Of a stretch of DNA of 64,000 nt, positions 32,078-45,320 are shown in pieces. Within the stretch, counting starts at the first letter, position 1. Each line of letters starts with the position of its first letter. Made by a program: the position numbers and the translations under genes. Source of the DNA: Dipteris shenzhenensis (taxonomy: Eukaryota; Polypodiophyta; Polypodiopsida; Gleicheniales); the NCBI GenBank assembly GCA_047967505.1, contig CM106539.1, one strand, 5' to 3'. Under the pieces are notes generated by a model. That model was not told the origin of the DNA. It saw nothing but the letters and a program-made list of their open reading frames with translations, and searched no databases.

Positions 32078-32790
32078 ATTTACAACGGTAAGGTGGAATA
32101 GGGACTCCTACTCATGTAAAGTTCACGTTTCTACGTTCCCTCCTATCTATTATTTCGCATTTTTTCTTTCGATCATTTGGATCATATGGATAACTATGTG
32201 TATCCATAGGTTTCTATCAAGTTTCCATGGTATAGTTGATGTTAAATTCTGACTCCAAGGTATAGTCCACCGTATATTTTGTGGAGTATGTTATGGTTCC
32301 AGAGATAACACTATGTGCCACCCTTCATGGATATCTACCTCCTGTACTATTATGGTATATTCCCTTATCCATGGTGGTCCTTTTAGTAGTGTATAGACCA
32401 TTACCATTAATTAAAATGCCAAAAAGTAACGAGCTAATATATATCCCATATAAGCTTCCCTTAGTACATCTATGTTTCTCAAAGAGTACTACTACAATAT
32501 AGTATTGTATCATACATCATATATAATCTCGATTATCATGGTCAAGAATTATAAACACATATATTAAGGACAGCTATGGAAGTATCCTTAGTAAAAAAGT
32601 GCTAGCAATCTCCTTAATTTTTGTTTTGTTAAGTAATCCATTATTTTTATTCTCATTCTTACTCTATAATATTGACTCACATCGATACAGACCTCCATAT
32701 ACTTAATTGAGGTGTAGATTGACACATCCTACAATGGGAGGATGTGTGTGTGTGTGTGAGACCCACCTACCGCATTTGCGCAGGTCCAAC
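32050..32790 (-). repeat. Terminal region, short copy between units II and III
   Basis: Matches the distal 740 bp of the long copy at 28556-30660, beginning TGTTGGACCTGCGCAAATG at 32790 and including a shorter GT run (32743-32758). At its left end it is fused to RT sequence of unit II. Confidence 0.6.
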
Positions 32791-35440
32791 ACACAATCCA
32801 AGTGAGGGAAGTAAACCACCCATCACTTTGGATTGGGTCGGATTACTGCCCATAAAATACTTTTACTGTAAAAATCCACAACTAGTGAAGTAATTAAATT
32901 TTCCACAATCCACAACTTAGTGAAGTAGAATGGGTCGGATTTGTTCAGATTACTACCCATAAAGTAGAAGACTTGTTAGAATATTCAAAGGTCTAAGTCA
33001 CATCCAGTGAACTCTTGCTGCGGTAAAAATCTTCTAACAAGTCTTCTACTTTTAGAACCCATTCCTTTCAAAGTTCCCGATCAATTGCTTAATGTAGCTG
33101 CCCAAAGTCATTGAAATCCTCTTTCTCATTATAGAGTATGGGCATAACTTTGGAAAGGATTATTTTCTCGGAGAATGATAGGGGTCGGTTACTATCAGCC
33201 CAGATGAACTTACATATCGCATAGTCCAAGGACTCAATTTTATCATATTTGTTCGTCATTGCTATTCCGTTGCTTTTATTGGCAACAGTAATGGACATGC
33301 TCAAAAAATTGGCTCTTACTCCTCTAGCAATACCATCCTCTCCAATTTGTACATCCACAGTAGTGTCTTTTATTTCCAAGAATTGGAGGGGCTAAATCCA
33401 TAGTGGGTCTATCTCATCATTCTCTTGTATTTTGAAAAACTCCTTTAGGGAATCCACATTGATTAACAATATGTCATCCATATATCTAAATGGGTGTTTG
33501 AATTTGGATAATCTCTCCCAATCCTTATTCTTCCACAATTTCTTAATGACGTTAAGCTCAAACCAATGTAAATATAGATTACACCATAAGGGTGAGTAGG
33601 AAAATCCCATGGGTATGCATGAGATTTGTTTATATACTTGCTCTTCTAATCTCAAGTGCATGTTTTCCAAGAGCCACATATTGATCATAATACATTCATG
33701 TGCCGACTAGGATATTATAGTTTTACTTCATCTATCACTCCATGAGGCTTTTTTCCTATTCCAGTTTAGGTTCAAATACCTCCTTCACTTTCCTCCATAG
33801 GCCATGCTGATGACTTTTGATATCACTTTCTTCAACCCATTTTTCCCATCCAAAGGGATATTTTCATAACATTTACCTATATTTGCAATGAAGACCGATT
33901 GGATACTTTGTGGTAAATTCAATTTCACCTCGTATATGGAACTGACAATCCAAAATGCACTCACTATTATGTTGGCCTTCAATTCAATTTGCTCTTGGAG
34001 ATCCTAGATGAATTCATGATGGGATCCAAACATGCTTGTAATGCAAAGGTAATTAATGATGCCAATTCTGAGAATATACAAACGTGTGCATTAGAAATCC
34101 ATCTAAAAGTGTTTTTGTGAGCTTTAAAAGTAGCCATTAGATATGGCAAAGTATGAGAAGCCAGAGTAATATTCAAGTTAAAGTTTTGAATATCTTTTTC
34201 CAGTCGGTCTAAGATGTTTGCCCTTACTGGATACCCTTAATACTGCTTGGTCATAAATGAACTTCTTACAAATATATGTTGGAGTCAAAGCTAACTTATC
34301 TGTAGAAGTAATAAGGAGGGATCTTGTTAGTCTCCTCACTTCCTTCATTATAGATGGCATCTTTAAGGGATCCCTACTTCCCACAATGTTTAGTTTCTTT
34401 GTCTCTGCTAGTTTTTCCAAATAGTTACTGCAAAATAATCGAAATTCCCTCTCCATTGGGTTCAATATTTCCAACAACTCGGGACTGAGCATGATCACTT
34501 GGTTCCAGATCATATATAACACATTTAGTATCCCATCAATGCTCAATTGTTTTCTAAGGATATGCCCTAATCTCTTCTTCAAATATTCCTTTAATGTATT
34601 CTCAATCACAATTTCATTATCAATGGTACACACATGTCCCCATTCTATTTTAATGAATTTTGTAAAAGTATTGTTTTCACACTGACACATAATCTCTTAC
34701 CCATCTCTGAATGCTGTCCCAGGTTTACACAGTAAAGATGCTAAATTTTTGGAGAACTACCAAACAATGTGAGTAATCTTTATGGAGTCAATCACATTAT
34801 CCATCTTGTGGTGATAGAGAACGTCTATAAAAAGTTTTTTAATTGAGAACGTTTCAAGTAGAGGGTTATCAAATAATGCATGCATGAAGATGCTAAATTT
34901 CTTTTCTTTACTTATCAAAATTCTCCTGTTATGTGGCAACAACATGATACTTCTCAACCGAACATCACATACCTGCCATCAATCAATCCTTGTCATCATA
35001 GAGCACATGTCGTACAGGAAGATTCTTGTCCTTTGTATCAGTGTATGACATGGTCTTACCCCCTCTCAAGATCTTTGATGGCCGTACCTGGGATTCCGAG
35101 CTATCCAAATGTACTGAACTCTATGCCAGGGGTTACCATTCAATCATCTTATGGGAATAGTGGTCTCTAGGTGAGTACTATGATGTGCTTCCCTATCCCT
35201 GGTATATCCGATGCATCCTACTGATCTCCCTCTAGCTCGAGATACATATGCTCTAGCAAGTAGTGTCTCCAGGGACCGTAGCATGAGTTCCCCATATGAC
35301 ATTACTTCACGTGATGGTTGGGATAATAAAGGAGCAAGGGGGTTCTTCTCAAGATTCTTCACAACTAATAAAACTAGCTCCCTTATGTAGTGAAATGTGA
35401 GAGAATCTTCCTTGGCAGAATATAACCATATCACTAGCCT
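32791..35440 (-). pseudogene. Unit III reverse transcriptase gene, nearly full length, broken
   Basis: Read from 35434: N-terminal extension (LTFHYIRELVLLVVKN…), LLPHNRRILISKEKK, then 34690-34178 (EWGHVCTIDNEIVIENTL to AVLRVSS, 170 codons), the K..HK block (34176-33979), motif A with ANIGKCYENIPLDGKNG (33982-33785), motif B' QISCIPMGFSYSPLW and FRYMDDILLIN (33688-33392), and the tail (33379-33089) ending NEKEDFNDFGQLH. Breaks include a stop after FRDG, a TAC-to-TAG in IYPLQ near 33391, and several indels. Between 32850 and 33030 the 3' flank is rearranged. Confidence 0.65.
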
Positions 35441-36070
35441 TCATAGATCAATAAATCAAGACAATTAGTAACTTCTTTTTATTGTGTTAAGTGTGCTAAA
35501 ATGCATCAATAAATGGCAATATAGCATGCATGCCTTTATGAATAAAAGGAAGGAGTTGAAGACAGCTTTCAGTAGCTTGTTTGGAAAGAATGCTGGTAAA
35601 TTGTGCAGCATATACCAAATCCCATGGTCGTATCATAATGGTTTTGCTTTGCAATCTTTCTTTTCCTCCAAACATCTGCACTTGATATAAGGTCTCCCAA
35701 CATTGAAGATATAATTTAGGTACTTAGGAGTCCTCTTTTCTATTTTTGAAATTCGGATCTTACACCTCCCAAAAACACCCACGGGGGAAGAGCATCTGCC
35801 TGTAGCAAATGCTGACATTGGGCAGAAGTTTGAAAGAGGGTGGCTATGTGTGATGCTAATATTGAAGCTCTACGCCTAGCTTTTTGCTTCCATTTTCAAT
35901 GCTTTAGATGATTCAACAAGATCAGCCAGAAAAATCCACATATTTGGTGCAAAGGGTGCTAATAAATTCATATCATGAAGTTCCCAAACTTTGTTTATCA
36001 TACGCCAACAATTCAGCTTCCAATACCTGTGGAGGGAAATAAGGGTTAGTATATGTGTGCATAGAGCTCT
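35441..36070 (-). pseudogene. Unit III leader and ORF1 C-terminal extension, collinear with RT
   Basis: This stretch shows ORF1 and RT on one strand. From 36070: TYTNPYFPPQVLEAELLAYD, the LLAPFAPNMW...LADLVESSK segment, then MSAFATGRCSSPVGVFGRCK and PKYLNYIFNVGRPYIKCRCL (35818-35633). It then continues into MIRPWDLVYAAQFTSILSKQ (35681-35496). At 36070 the sequence jumps into a second RT N-terminal extension. The leader frame may be a small ORF or part of either neighbour. Confidence 0.55.
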
Positions 36071-36767
36071 TTTTTACACGATACTTCTCAACCAAACATC
36101 ACATAACTGCCATCAATCAATCCTTGTCATCATAGAGTAGATGTCGTACAAGAAGATTCTTGTTCTTTGTATCAATGTATGACATGGTCTTACCTCCTCT
36201 CAAGATCTTTGATGGCCGTACTTGGGAATCCGAGCTATCCAAATGTACTGAACTCTCTGTCAGGGGTCGCCATTCAATCATCTTATGGGAATAGTGGTCT
36301 CTAGGTGAGTAGTATGATGTGCATCCCCGTCCCCTGGTATATTCGATGTGTCCCGCTGATCTCCCTCTAGCTCTAGCTCCATATGCTCTAGCAGGTAGTG
36401 TCTTTGGGACCGTAGCATGAGTTCCCCATATGACATTCCTCTTGGTGATGGTTGGGGTAATAAAGGAGCAAGGGGGTTCTTCTCCAGATTCTTCACAGCT
36501 AATAAAACTAGCTCCCTCATGTAGTGAAATGTGAGAGAAGCCTTGCGGAATATAACCATACCACTAGCCTTCATATTTCAAGAAATCAAGACAATTAGTA
36601 ACTTCATTTTTCGTGTTAAGTGTGCTAAAATGCATCAATAAATGGCAATACATCATACATGCCTTCATGAAAAAAAGGAAGGAGTTGAAGGCAGCTTTCA
36701 GTAGCATCTTTGGAAAGAATGGCGGCAAATTGTGCAGCATATACCAAATTCCATCGTCGTACCATAA
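36071..36767 (-). pseudogene. Second RT N-terminal extension and leader (start of inverted-type unit)
   Basis: The frame 36574-36278 (98 codons) begins MKASGMVIFRKASLTFHYMR and continues with VLLAVKNLEKNPLAPLLPQP, GMSYGELMLRSQRH and an Arg-rich stretch. No RT domain follows; it is fused at 36070 to the ORF1 tail of unit III. The leader upstream ends at 36767 (…GTCGTACCATAA), the inversion breakpoint. Confidence 0.55.
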
Positions 36768-37561
36768 GCCTACAGTCCCACATTAAAAGGTCCTTGTTCT
36801 AACTTGCCTTTTTTGTGGATGGATGCGCGTGAGTTGGCTCACTTCTCAACCAAATTTGCTGATGAAGGTTTCTGAAGATGATACTGGCACACTATGTACT
36901 ATTGGCGGAATGGATAGATGCATATAATCATCCATCCTATGATATTAGTTGATTTTTTGTTTACAGCTTTTGGCTAATACTGAGAATTTTGGGAGTAGAT
37001 TGTCCTTTTTATGGGTATACATACCATAAACATGGGATTTTGAGACAACTCAGTGATCTCTAGCTACTGCTGTGATTATGCAAGTTTTTGGGCAGAACAG
37101 TAATTTTTATCTTACCACCTTCCATTAGAACTAATTGTATGGGATTTTTGGAAAAAAGAAGGACTGCTAATGAATGAATTGGGACACCTTGTAGTCCCCT
37201 TCCAATTTATATTCAGTTGCTAATATTACGGAATCTTTACTTCCAGCAAGGCCAATGTAAGGATTTATAATATTCTCTGATCTAGTTATGTGGGGAACAA
37301 TAGGACTTGGGATTTAAGGGACTTTGGAGAATTACATGGGAAAGGGGTGTAATTCTTGCAATTACAAACAGCAGATTTGAAGTTGTTTAATGAACTAATG
37401 AAATGATTGATTCAAAGACTTTAAAGTATATCAAGGATGTTGGATTGACATATGATAAAGAGTAGTAGAAATGTAGGTTGAAACACAAACTAGCCTAACC
37501 ATTGTGAGGTAAGAAAAATCTCATGACTAATGGTTGGACTTGGCTTTGACTAGCAGGCCTC
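36768..37561 (+). other. Untranslated block, inverted orientation (unit III/IV)
   Basis: Reverse of 26341-26840/27800-28540, now between a leftward RT leader and a rightward ORF1. It could in principle drive both genes. No conserved frame. Confidence 0.6.
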
Positions 37562-38507
37562 TTTGTGGCACAAGGATTTGATGGCTCTTGGGTATGTGGG
37601 TTTGCTACCTACCCCATTACTTGGATGCTAGGCCATTATGACTATGCTGAATAAAAGAGTCCATGACAAAATCGTTGCCATCGATATGCAGCAAATCAAA
37701 AAGCACCCTGAGTCAAATAAACTACTGGTTATGCTAGTGTCCATCAATGATTGGTGCAAAATTTTAGTGATTGGAAAGGGCAATACAGATAAAATTTTGG
37801 AGGTGATCAATCAGCTATCTCTGTCTTTGGACCAATTAATGGAGGAAGATAATATTGCTTTGGTGGAATTGAAGAGAAGTCTTCTGAAACAATGAGGTAC
37901 CTCTTCATGTATTCCAATCTCCCTTCCCCAGTAGGACCTTTGTCCCTGGATAGTTTGGGCCTAAAATGCTTTCCTTTACCAAAAGGGTCCTCTTCCAACA
38001 CAACACAGCATAGTTTCTGTGATCTTGAGGGTCTATCAGAGGATGTACAAGAGACAATATTCTCAGATCAACTCATGCCTACTACAATCACTGCAAAAAA
38101 GAGCTCTACACATACATATACTAACCCTTATTTCCCTCCACGGGTATTAGAAGCTGAATTGTTGGCATATGATAAAACAAAGATTGGGAACTTCATGATA
38201 TGAATTTATTAGCACCCTTTGCACTAGATATGTGGATTTCTTTGGCCGATCTTGTTGAATCATCTAAAGCATTGAAAATGGAAGCAAAAAGCCAAGCATA
38301 GAGCTTCAATATTAGCATCACACATAGCCACCCTCGTTCAAACTTCTGCTCGATGTTAGCATTTGCTACAGGCAGATGCCCTTCCCCCGTGGGTGTTTTT
38401 GGGAGGTGTAAGAGCTAGATTTCAGAAACAGAAAGGAGGACTCCTAAGTACCTAAATGATATCTTCAATGTTGGGAGACCTTATATCAAGTGCAGATGTT
38501 TGGAGGA
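37562..38507 (+). pseudogene. ORF1, inverted copy (unit III/IV)
   Basis: Reads LWHKDLMALGYVGLLPTPLL, a TAG in place of the Gln codon (near 37632), then MTMLNKRVHDKIVAIDMQQI and on to a frameshift near 37875 and 37892-38203 (PLSLDSLGLKCFPLPKGSSS, NPYFPPRVLEAELLAYDKTK). Two extra A residues after LLAYD break the frame before LLAP. The Cys/Arg-rich extension ends at 38507 in KCRCLED, the second inversion breakpoint. Function unknown; no membrane segment or known motif. Confidence 0.55.
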
Positions 38508-39002
38508 TGCTAGCACACAGTTGTTATCCATGTCCCCCAAGTTGACTTGCAATATTTCATATTTTGGCACTTGTTGAACTCCCAAACATATTCTGTAAAT
38601 GGTAATAATACAAGATAAATAATAATAACCAGTAAGTGGCAGTAATCATTCCTTTTAATAAATATAACAAATAGGAGTGACTCGTGAAGAACGAACAGCA
38701 TATACATATCTTATAGACATATACTGAGCGTATAGGACCCTTACCATCCTTGGAGGCAATACGACTTCTCTGTCGTATCTCCAAAGAGTATAACCATGCC
38801 GTCTGTTACTACTCGAGGCTCTGGGTCGTTGCATAAATTGCCAGCAATTGACATCCTAGCTCTCGGCTCTCATAGGGCACGCATCTCACCCTCAACCATT
38901 ATAGAGCTGCTCGTCCGACATAAACTCGACTGAACGTCCAAACGACTAGATCAACTTGTATGGCTTTACGTTAGGGACATTGTGTTTCCGTCATACTAGG
39001 TC
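38508..39002 (-). repeat. Terminal region fragment
   Basis: About 490 bp corresponding to 28556-29040 (TGTTATCCATGTCCCC to CATACTAGGTCTGC). It joins RT sequence of unit IV at about 39003. Confidence 0.6.
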
Positions 39003-40660
39003 TGCTACTAATATCACTTTCTTGATCCCATATTTCCCATCCAAAGGGATATTTTCATAACATTTACCTATATTTGCAGTGCAGACCAATTGGATACTTT
39101 GTGGTAAATTCAATTTCACCTCGTATATGGAACTGACAATCCAAAATGCACTCACTATAATGTTAGCCTCCAATTCAATTTGCTCTTGGAGATCCCTAGA
39201 TGAATTCATGATAGGATCCAAATATGCTTGTAATGCAAAAGTAATTAATGATGCGAATTGCAAGAATATAAAAAGGTGTGCATTAATAATCCATCTGAAA
39301 GTGTTTCTGTGAGCTCTGAAAGTAGCCATTAGATATGGGAAAGTATGAGAATCCAGAGTAATATTCAAGTTAAAGTTTTGAATATCTTTGACCAGTCGGT
39401 CTAAGATGTCTAGGTTATCCACTCTCGCGAAGTCCCTGCTGGATACCCTTAATACTTCTTGGTTGTAAATGAACTTCTTACAAATATATGCTGGAGTCAA
39501 CAAAGCTGACTTATCTATAGAAGTAATAAGAAGGGATATTTTTAGTCTCCTCACTTCCTTCATTATAGACGACGTCTTTAAGGGATCCCTACTTCCCACA
39601 ATGTTTAGTTTCTTTCTCTCTGCTAGTATTTCCAAATAGTTACTGCAAAATAATCCAAATTCCCTCTCCATTGGGTTCAATATTTCCAACAACTCGGGAC
39701 TGAGTGTGATCACTTGGTTCCACATCATATATAACATATTTAGTGTCCCACCAATGCTCAACTATTTTCTAAGGATATGTCCTAATCCCTTCTTCAAATA
39801 TTCCTTTAATGTATTCTCAATCACAATTTCATTATCAATGGTACACACATGTCCCCATTCTATGAACTTAATGAATTTTGTAAAAGTATTGTTTTCACAG
39901 TGACACATAATCTCTTACCCATCTATGAATACTGTCCTAGGTTTACACAGTAAAGATGCTAAAATCTCGAAGAACTGCCAAGCAATGTTAGTATCTTTTA
40001 CGGAGTCAATCACATTATCCATCTTCTGGTGATAGAGAATATCTATAGAAAGTTTTTTAATTGAGAACGTTTCAAGTAGAGGGTTATCAAATAATGCATG
40101 CATGAAGATGCTAGATTCCTTTTCTTTACTCATCACAATTCTCCTGTTGTGTGGCAACAGCATGATACTTCTCAACCAAACATCACATACCTGCCATCAA
40201 TCAATCCTTGTCATCATAGAGCAGATGTCATACAGGAAGATTCTTGTTCTTTATATCAGTGTATGACATGGTCTTACCCCCTCTCAAGATCTTTGATGGC
40301 TGTAGCTGGGAATCCAAGCTATCCAAACGTACTGAACTCTCCGCCGGGGGTCGCCATTAAATCATCTTACGGGAAGAGTGGTCTCTAGGTGAGTAGAATG
40401 ATGTGCATCGCCGTCCCCCGGTATATCCAATGCTTCCCGCTGATCTCCCTCTAGCCCGAGATCCATATGCTCTAGCAAGTAGTGTCTGCCGGGGCCGTAA
40501 CATGAGTTCCCCATATGACATACTCCTGGTGATGGTTGGGGTAATAAAGGAGTAAGGGGGTTCTTCTCCAGATTCTTTACAGCTATTCAAACTAGCTCCC
40601 TTATGTAGTGAAATGTGAGAGAAGCCTTGCGGAATATAACCATACCACTAGCCTTCATAT
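39003..40660 (-). pseudogene. Unit IV reverse transcriptase, N-terminal half only
   Basis: The 256-codon frame 39761-38991 runs unbroken from MSIGGTLNMLYMMWNQVITL through SALLTPAYICKKFIYNQEVL, ARVDNLDILDRLVKDIQN, the K..HK-like block (here ATFRAHRNTF) and ANIGKCYENIPLDGKYGIKK, then ends in terminal-region sequence. Motifs B' and C (YxDD) are deleted. The upstream parts (40175-39915 and the Arg-rich extension to about 40640) are present with stops. Confidence 0.65.
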
Positions 40661-40852
40661 TTCAAGAAATCAAGACAATTAGTAACTTCCTTTTCTTGTG
40701 TTAAGTGTGCTAAAATGCATCAATAAATGGCAATACATCATACATGTCTTCATGAGTAAAAGGAAGGAGTTGAAGGCAGCTTTCAGTAGCCTATTTGGAA
40801 AGAATGCCAACAAATTGTGCAGCATATACCAAATTCCATGGTCGTACCATAA
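40661..40852 (-). other. Unit IV leader upstream of RT
   Basis: Contains the sequence read as WDLVYAAQF... in other copies (minus strand) and ends at the ACCATAA|GCC breakpoint (40852/40853). Confidence 0.5.
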
Positions 40853-41640
40853 GCCTGCAGTCCCACATTAAAAGGTCCTTGTTCTAACTTGCCTTTTTTG
40901 TGGATGGATGCGCATGAGTTGGCACACTTCTCAACCAAATTTGCTGATGAAGGTTTCTGAAGATAATACTGTCACACTATATACTACCGGTGGAATGGAT
41001 AGATGCATATAATCATCCATCCTATGATATTAGTTGATTTTTTGTTTACAACTTTTGGCTAGTACTGAGAATTTTGGGAGTAGATTGTCCTTTTTATGGG
41101 TATACATACCATAAACATGGGATTTTGAGACAACTCAATGATCTCTAGCTACTGCTATGATTATGTAAGTTTTTGGGTAGAACAATAATTTTTATCTTAC
41201 CACCTTCCATCAGAACTAATTGGATGAGAGAAGGACTGCTAATGAATGAATTGGGACACCTTGTAGTCCCCTTCCAATTTATATTCAGTTGCTAATATTA
41301 TGGAATCTTTACTTCGAGCAAGGCCAATGTAATGATTTATAATATTCTCTGATCCAGTTATGTGGGGAACAATAGGACTTGGGATTTAAGGGACTTTGCA
41401 GAATTACATGGGAAAGGGGTGTAATTCTTGCAATTACAAAACAGTAGATTTGAAGTTGTTTAATGAACTAATGAAATGATTGATTCAAAGACTTTAAAGT
41501 ATATCAAGGATGTTGGATTCAGATATGATAAAGAGTAGTAGAAATGTAGGTTGAAACACACACTAGCCTAACCATTGTGAGGTAAGAAAAATCTCATGAC
41601 TAATGGTTGGACTTGGCTTTGACTAGCAGGCCTCTTTGTG
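40853..41640 (+). other. Untranslated block, inverted orientation (unit IV)
   Basis: Same block as 36768-37561, with a roughly 20-bp deletion near 41222. It ends at the ORF1 start region. Confidence 0.6.
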
Positions 41641-42580
41641 GCACAAGGATTTGATGGCTCTTGGGTATGTGGGTCCACTACCTACCCCATCACTTGGATG
41701 CTAGGCCATTATGACTATGGTGAATAAAAGAGTCCATGATAGAATCGTTGCCATAGATATGCAGGAAATCAAAGAGCACCCTGAGTCAAATAAACTACTG
41801 GTTATGCTACTGTCCATCAATGATTGGTGCAGAATTTTAGTGATTGGAAAGGGCAATACATATAAAATTTTGGGGGTGATCAATCAGCTATCTTTGTCTT
41901 TGGACCAATTAATGGAGGAAGATAGCATTGCTTTGGTGGAATTTGCAGAGAAGTCTCCTGAAACAATGAGGGACCTCTTCATGTATTCCAATCTCCCTCC
42001 CCTTGCAGGACCTTTGTCCCTGGATAGTTTGGGCCTGAAATGCTTTCCTTTACCAAAAGGGTCCTCTTCCAACAAAACACAACATAGTTTCTGTGATCTT
42101 GAGGGTCTATCAGAGGATGTACAAGAGACAATATTCTCAGATCAACTCATGCCTACTGCAATCACTCCAAAAAAGGGCTCTACGCATACATATACTAACC
42201 CTTATTTTCCTCCACAGGTATTGGAAGCTGAATTGTTGGCATGTGGTAAAACAAAGTTTGGGAACTTCATGATATGAATTTATTAGCACCCTTTGCACCA
42301 GATATGTGGAAATTTCTGGCCGATATTGTTGAATCATATAAAGCATTGAAAATGCAAGCAAAAAGCCAAGCGTAGAGCTTCAATATTAGCATCAAACATA
42401 GCCACCCTCGTTCAAACTTCTGCCCAATGTCAGCATTTGCTACAGGTAGATGCCCTTCCCCCGTGGGTGTTTTTGGGAGGTGTGAGAGTGGATTTCAAAA
42501 ACAGAAAGGAGGACTCCTAAGTACTTGAATGATATCTTCAATGTTGGGAGACCTTATATCAAGTGCAGATGTTTGGAGGA
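41641..42580 (+). pseudogene. ORF1, inverted copy, longest frame (unit IV)
   Basis: The best ORF1 copy: 41711-42277 is open for 188 codons, MTMVNKRVHDRIVAIDMQEI, HPESNKLLVMLLSINDWC, LSLSLDQLMEEDSIALVE, ETMRDLFMYSN, DSLGLKCFPLPKGSSSNK, HSFCDLEGLSEDVQETIF and TYTNPYFPPQVLEAELLA. A TAG just upstream (42-bp before, in LGC*A) replaces a CAG seen in units V and VIII, so the true start may be further left at MALGYV. It is a soluble, mildly acidic protein with a helix-prone centre and no motif I know. An A-run insertion ends the frame; the extension to KCRCLED follows to 42580. Confidence 0.6.
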
Positions 42581-43611
42581 TTCTAGCACACAGTTGTTAT
42601 CCATGTCCCCCAACTTGACTTGCAATATTTCATATTTTGGCACTTGTTGAACTCCCAAACATATTTTGTAGATGGTAATAATACAAGATAAAAAATAATA
42701 ACCACCAGTAAGTGGCAGTAATCATTCCTTTTAATAAATATAACAAATAGGAGTGACTCGTGAAGAACAAATGGCATATACGTATCTTATAGACATATAC
42801 CGAGCGTATAGGATCCTTACCATCCTTGGAGGTGATATGACTTATCTGTCGTGTCTCCAAAGACTATCACCATGCCGTCTGTTACTACTTGAGGCTCTGT
42901 GTCATTGCATAAATTGCCAGCAATTGACATCCTAGCTCTCAGCTCTCATAGGGCATGCATTTTGCCCTCAACCATTATAGAGCTGCTCGTCCAATGTAAT
43001 CTTGACTGAACGTCCAAACGACTAGATCAACTTGTATGGCTTTACAATAGGGACATCGCGTTCTCATCGCGCTAGGTCCGCTGTGCATGGAGGAGCATTC
43101 ATATACAGAGTACTAGCGTATCGTAAGGGAACATGAGAAGGTATGCATGGAGGAGCCCGTTCTAGCTAGCATTCCCTACCTCGCTCCATACGTTAGAGGT
43201 GCAATAAAATGAAAGGGATGGATCCGTCAATGAAGTCTGTCCTTCGTAAACGATGGGGGAGCTCACTGCCGTTTGGCTAGCATATCTTTACTTTCCCTCC
43301 AAGACTAAGCTATTGCTAGCAGTGCAGCTCAAAATAAGAACGTCTCCTATTCTTTTGCTCTTTCAAATAAAACACACGATATTTAGATCGCGGACTGTGT
43401 TCTGGCTCTTGCAATTATTCTCGAGTATTCCAGGTCATAACTCACCTATGCTCCTTCCATTTTCGAACTTGTACACACTTCTCGGAGTGCTCTAGCAACT
43501 CCCTAAACTTGTTCAGTGCTCTTAGTTCCTTTTTTGTGTGTGATCCCCTTCCTCTTCTTGTTCAATCAGTCTTAGAATGGTGAGTATTTTGCTACCCAGT
43601 GCTAGTCTTTT
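42581..43611 (-). repeat. Terminal region fragment (unit IV/V)
   Basis: Matches 28556-29680 with a deletion near 43083. It joins RT at GTGCTAGTCTT|TTTTCC (about 43611), the same junction as at about 50747. Confidence 0.65.
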
Positions 43612-45320
43612 TTCCTATTCCAGTTTAGGTTCAGATACCTCTTTCTCTTTCCTCCCTAGGCCATGCTGATGACTTATGATATCACTTTCTTCAACCCATA
43701 TTTCCCATCCAAAGGGATATTTTCATAACATTTACCTATATCTGCGGGTGAAGACCGATTGGATACTTTGTGGTAAACTCAATTTCACCTCGTATATGGA
43801 ACTGACAATCCAAAAGGCACTCACTATAATGTTAGCCTCCAATTCAATTTGCTCTTGGAGATCCCTAGATGAAATCATGATGGGATCCAAACATGCTTGT
43901 AATGCAAAAGTAATTAATGATGCCGATTCCGAGAATATACAAAGGTGTGCATTAGTAATCCATCTGAAAGTGTTTTTGTGAGCTTTGAAAGTAGCCATTA
44001 GATATGGGAAAGCATGAGAATCCAGAGTACTATTCAAGTTAAAGTTTTGAATATCTTTGACCAGTCAGTCTAAGTTGTCTGGGTTATCCACTCTCGCAAA
44101 GTCCCTGCTGGATACCCTTAATACTGCTTGGTCATAAATGAATTTCTTACAAATATATGTTGGAGTCGACGAAGTTGACTTATCGGTAAAAGCAATAAGG
44201 AGGGATCTTGCTAGTCTCCTCACTTCCTTCATTGCAGATGGCGTCTTTAGGGGATCCATACTTCCCACAATGTTTAGTTTCCTTCTCCCCTCTAGTTTTG
44301 CCAAATAGTTACTGCAAAATAATCCAAATTCCCTCTCCATTGGGTTGAATCTTTCCAACAACTCGAGACTGAGCGTGATCACTTGGTTCCATATCATATA
44401 TAATACATTTAGTGTCCCACCAATGATCAACTATTTTCTAAGGATATGTCCTAATGCCTTCTTCAAATATTCCTTTAGTGTGTTCTCAATCACAATTTCA
44501 TTATCAATGGTATACACATGTCTCGATTCTATGTTAATGAATTTTGTAAAAGTACTGTTTTCACGCCGACACATAATCTCTTACCTATCTATGAATATTG
44601 TCCCAGGTTTACACAGTAAAGATGCTAAATTCTCGGAGAACTCTGCGAAGCAATGTTAGTATCTTTTATGGAGTCAATCACATTATCCATCTTCTAGTGA
44701 TAGAGAACGTCTATAGAAAGTTTTTTAATTGAGAACGTTTCAAGTAGAGGGTTATCAAATAATGCATGCATGAAGACTCTAGATTTCTTTTCTTTACTCA
44801 TGAGAATTCTCCTGTTGTGTGGCAACAGCACCATACTTCTCAATCAAACATCACATACCTACCATCAATCAATCCCTGTCATCATAGAGCAGATGTTGTA
44901 CATGAAGATTCTTGTTCTTTATATAAGTGTATGACATGGTCTTACTCCCTCTCAAGATCTTTGATGGCCGTACCTGGGAATCCGAGCTATCTAAATGTAC
45001 TAAACTCTCCACCGGGGGTGGCCATTCAATCCACTTACAGGAATAGTGGTCTCTAGGTGAGTAGTATGATGTGCATCTATATCCGATGTGTCCCGCTGAT
45101 CTCCCTCTAGCTCAAGATGCATATGCTCTAGCGGGTAATCTCCGGGGACTGTAGCATGAGTTCCCCATATGACATTACTCCTGGTGATGGTTGGGGTAAT
45201 AAAGGAGCAAGGGCGTTCTTCTCCAGATTCTTCATAGCTAATAAAACTAGCTCCCTTATGTAGTGAAATGTGAGAGAAGCCTTGCGGAATATAACCATAC
45301 CACTAGCCTTCATATTTTAA
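43612..45320 (-). pseudogene. Unit V reverse transcriptase, palm truncated
   Basis: Begins (C-terminal side) in the YLNLNWNRK segment just after motif A; motifs B' and C are deleted. Frames: 44037-43732 (LDSHAFPYLMATFKAHKNTF through IVSSIYEVKLSLPQSIQ), 44430-44065 (IGGTLNVLYMIWNQVITL to DFARVDNPDNLD), and the extension 45313-45128 (MKASGMVIFRKASLTFHYIR…). A one-base insertion near 43746 breaks motif A. Confidence 0.6.

Noticed and set aside
36850-36890. Hammerhead-ribozyme-like core (CTGATGA followed by GAAG) in the untranslated block
   Set aside because: Hammerheads need GAAA (or a compensated pair) and three closing helices; here the third conserved A is G, stem II is only two or three pairs, and no cleavage-site strand was found nearby.
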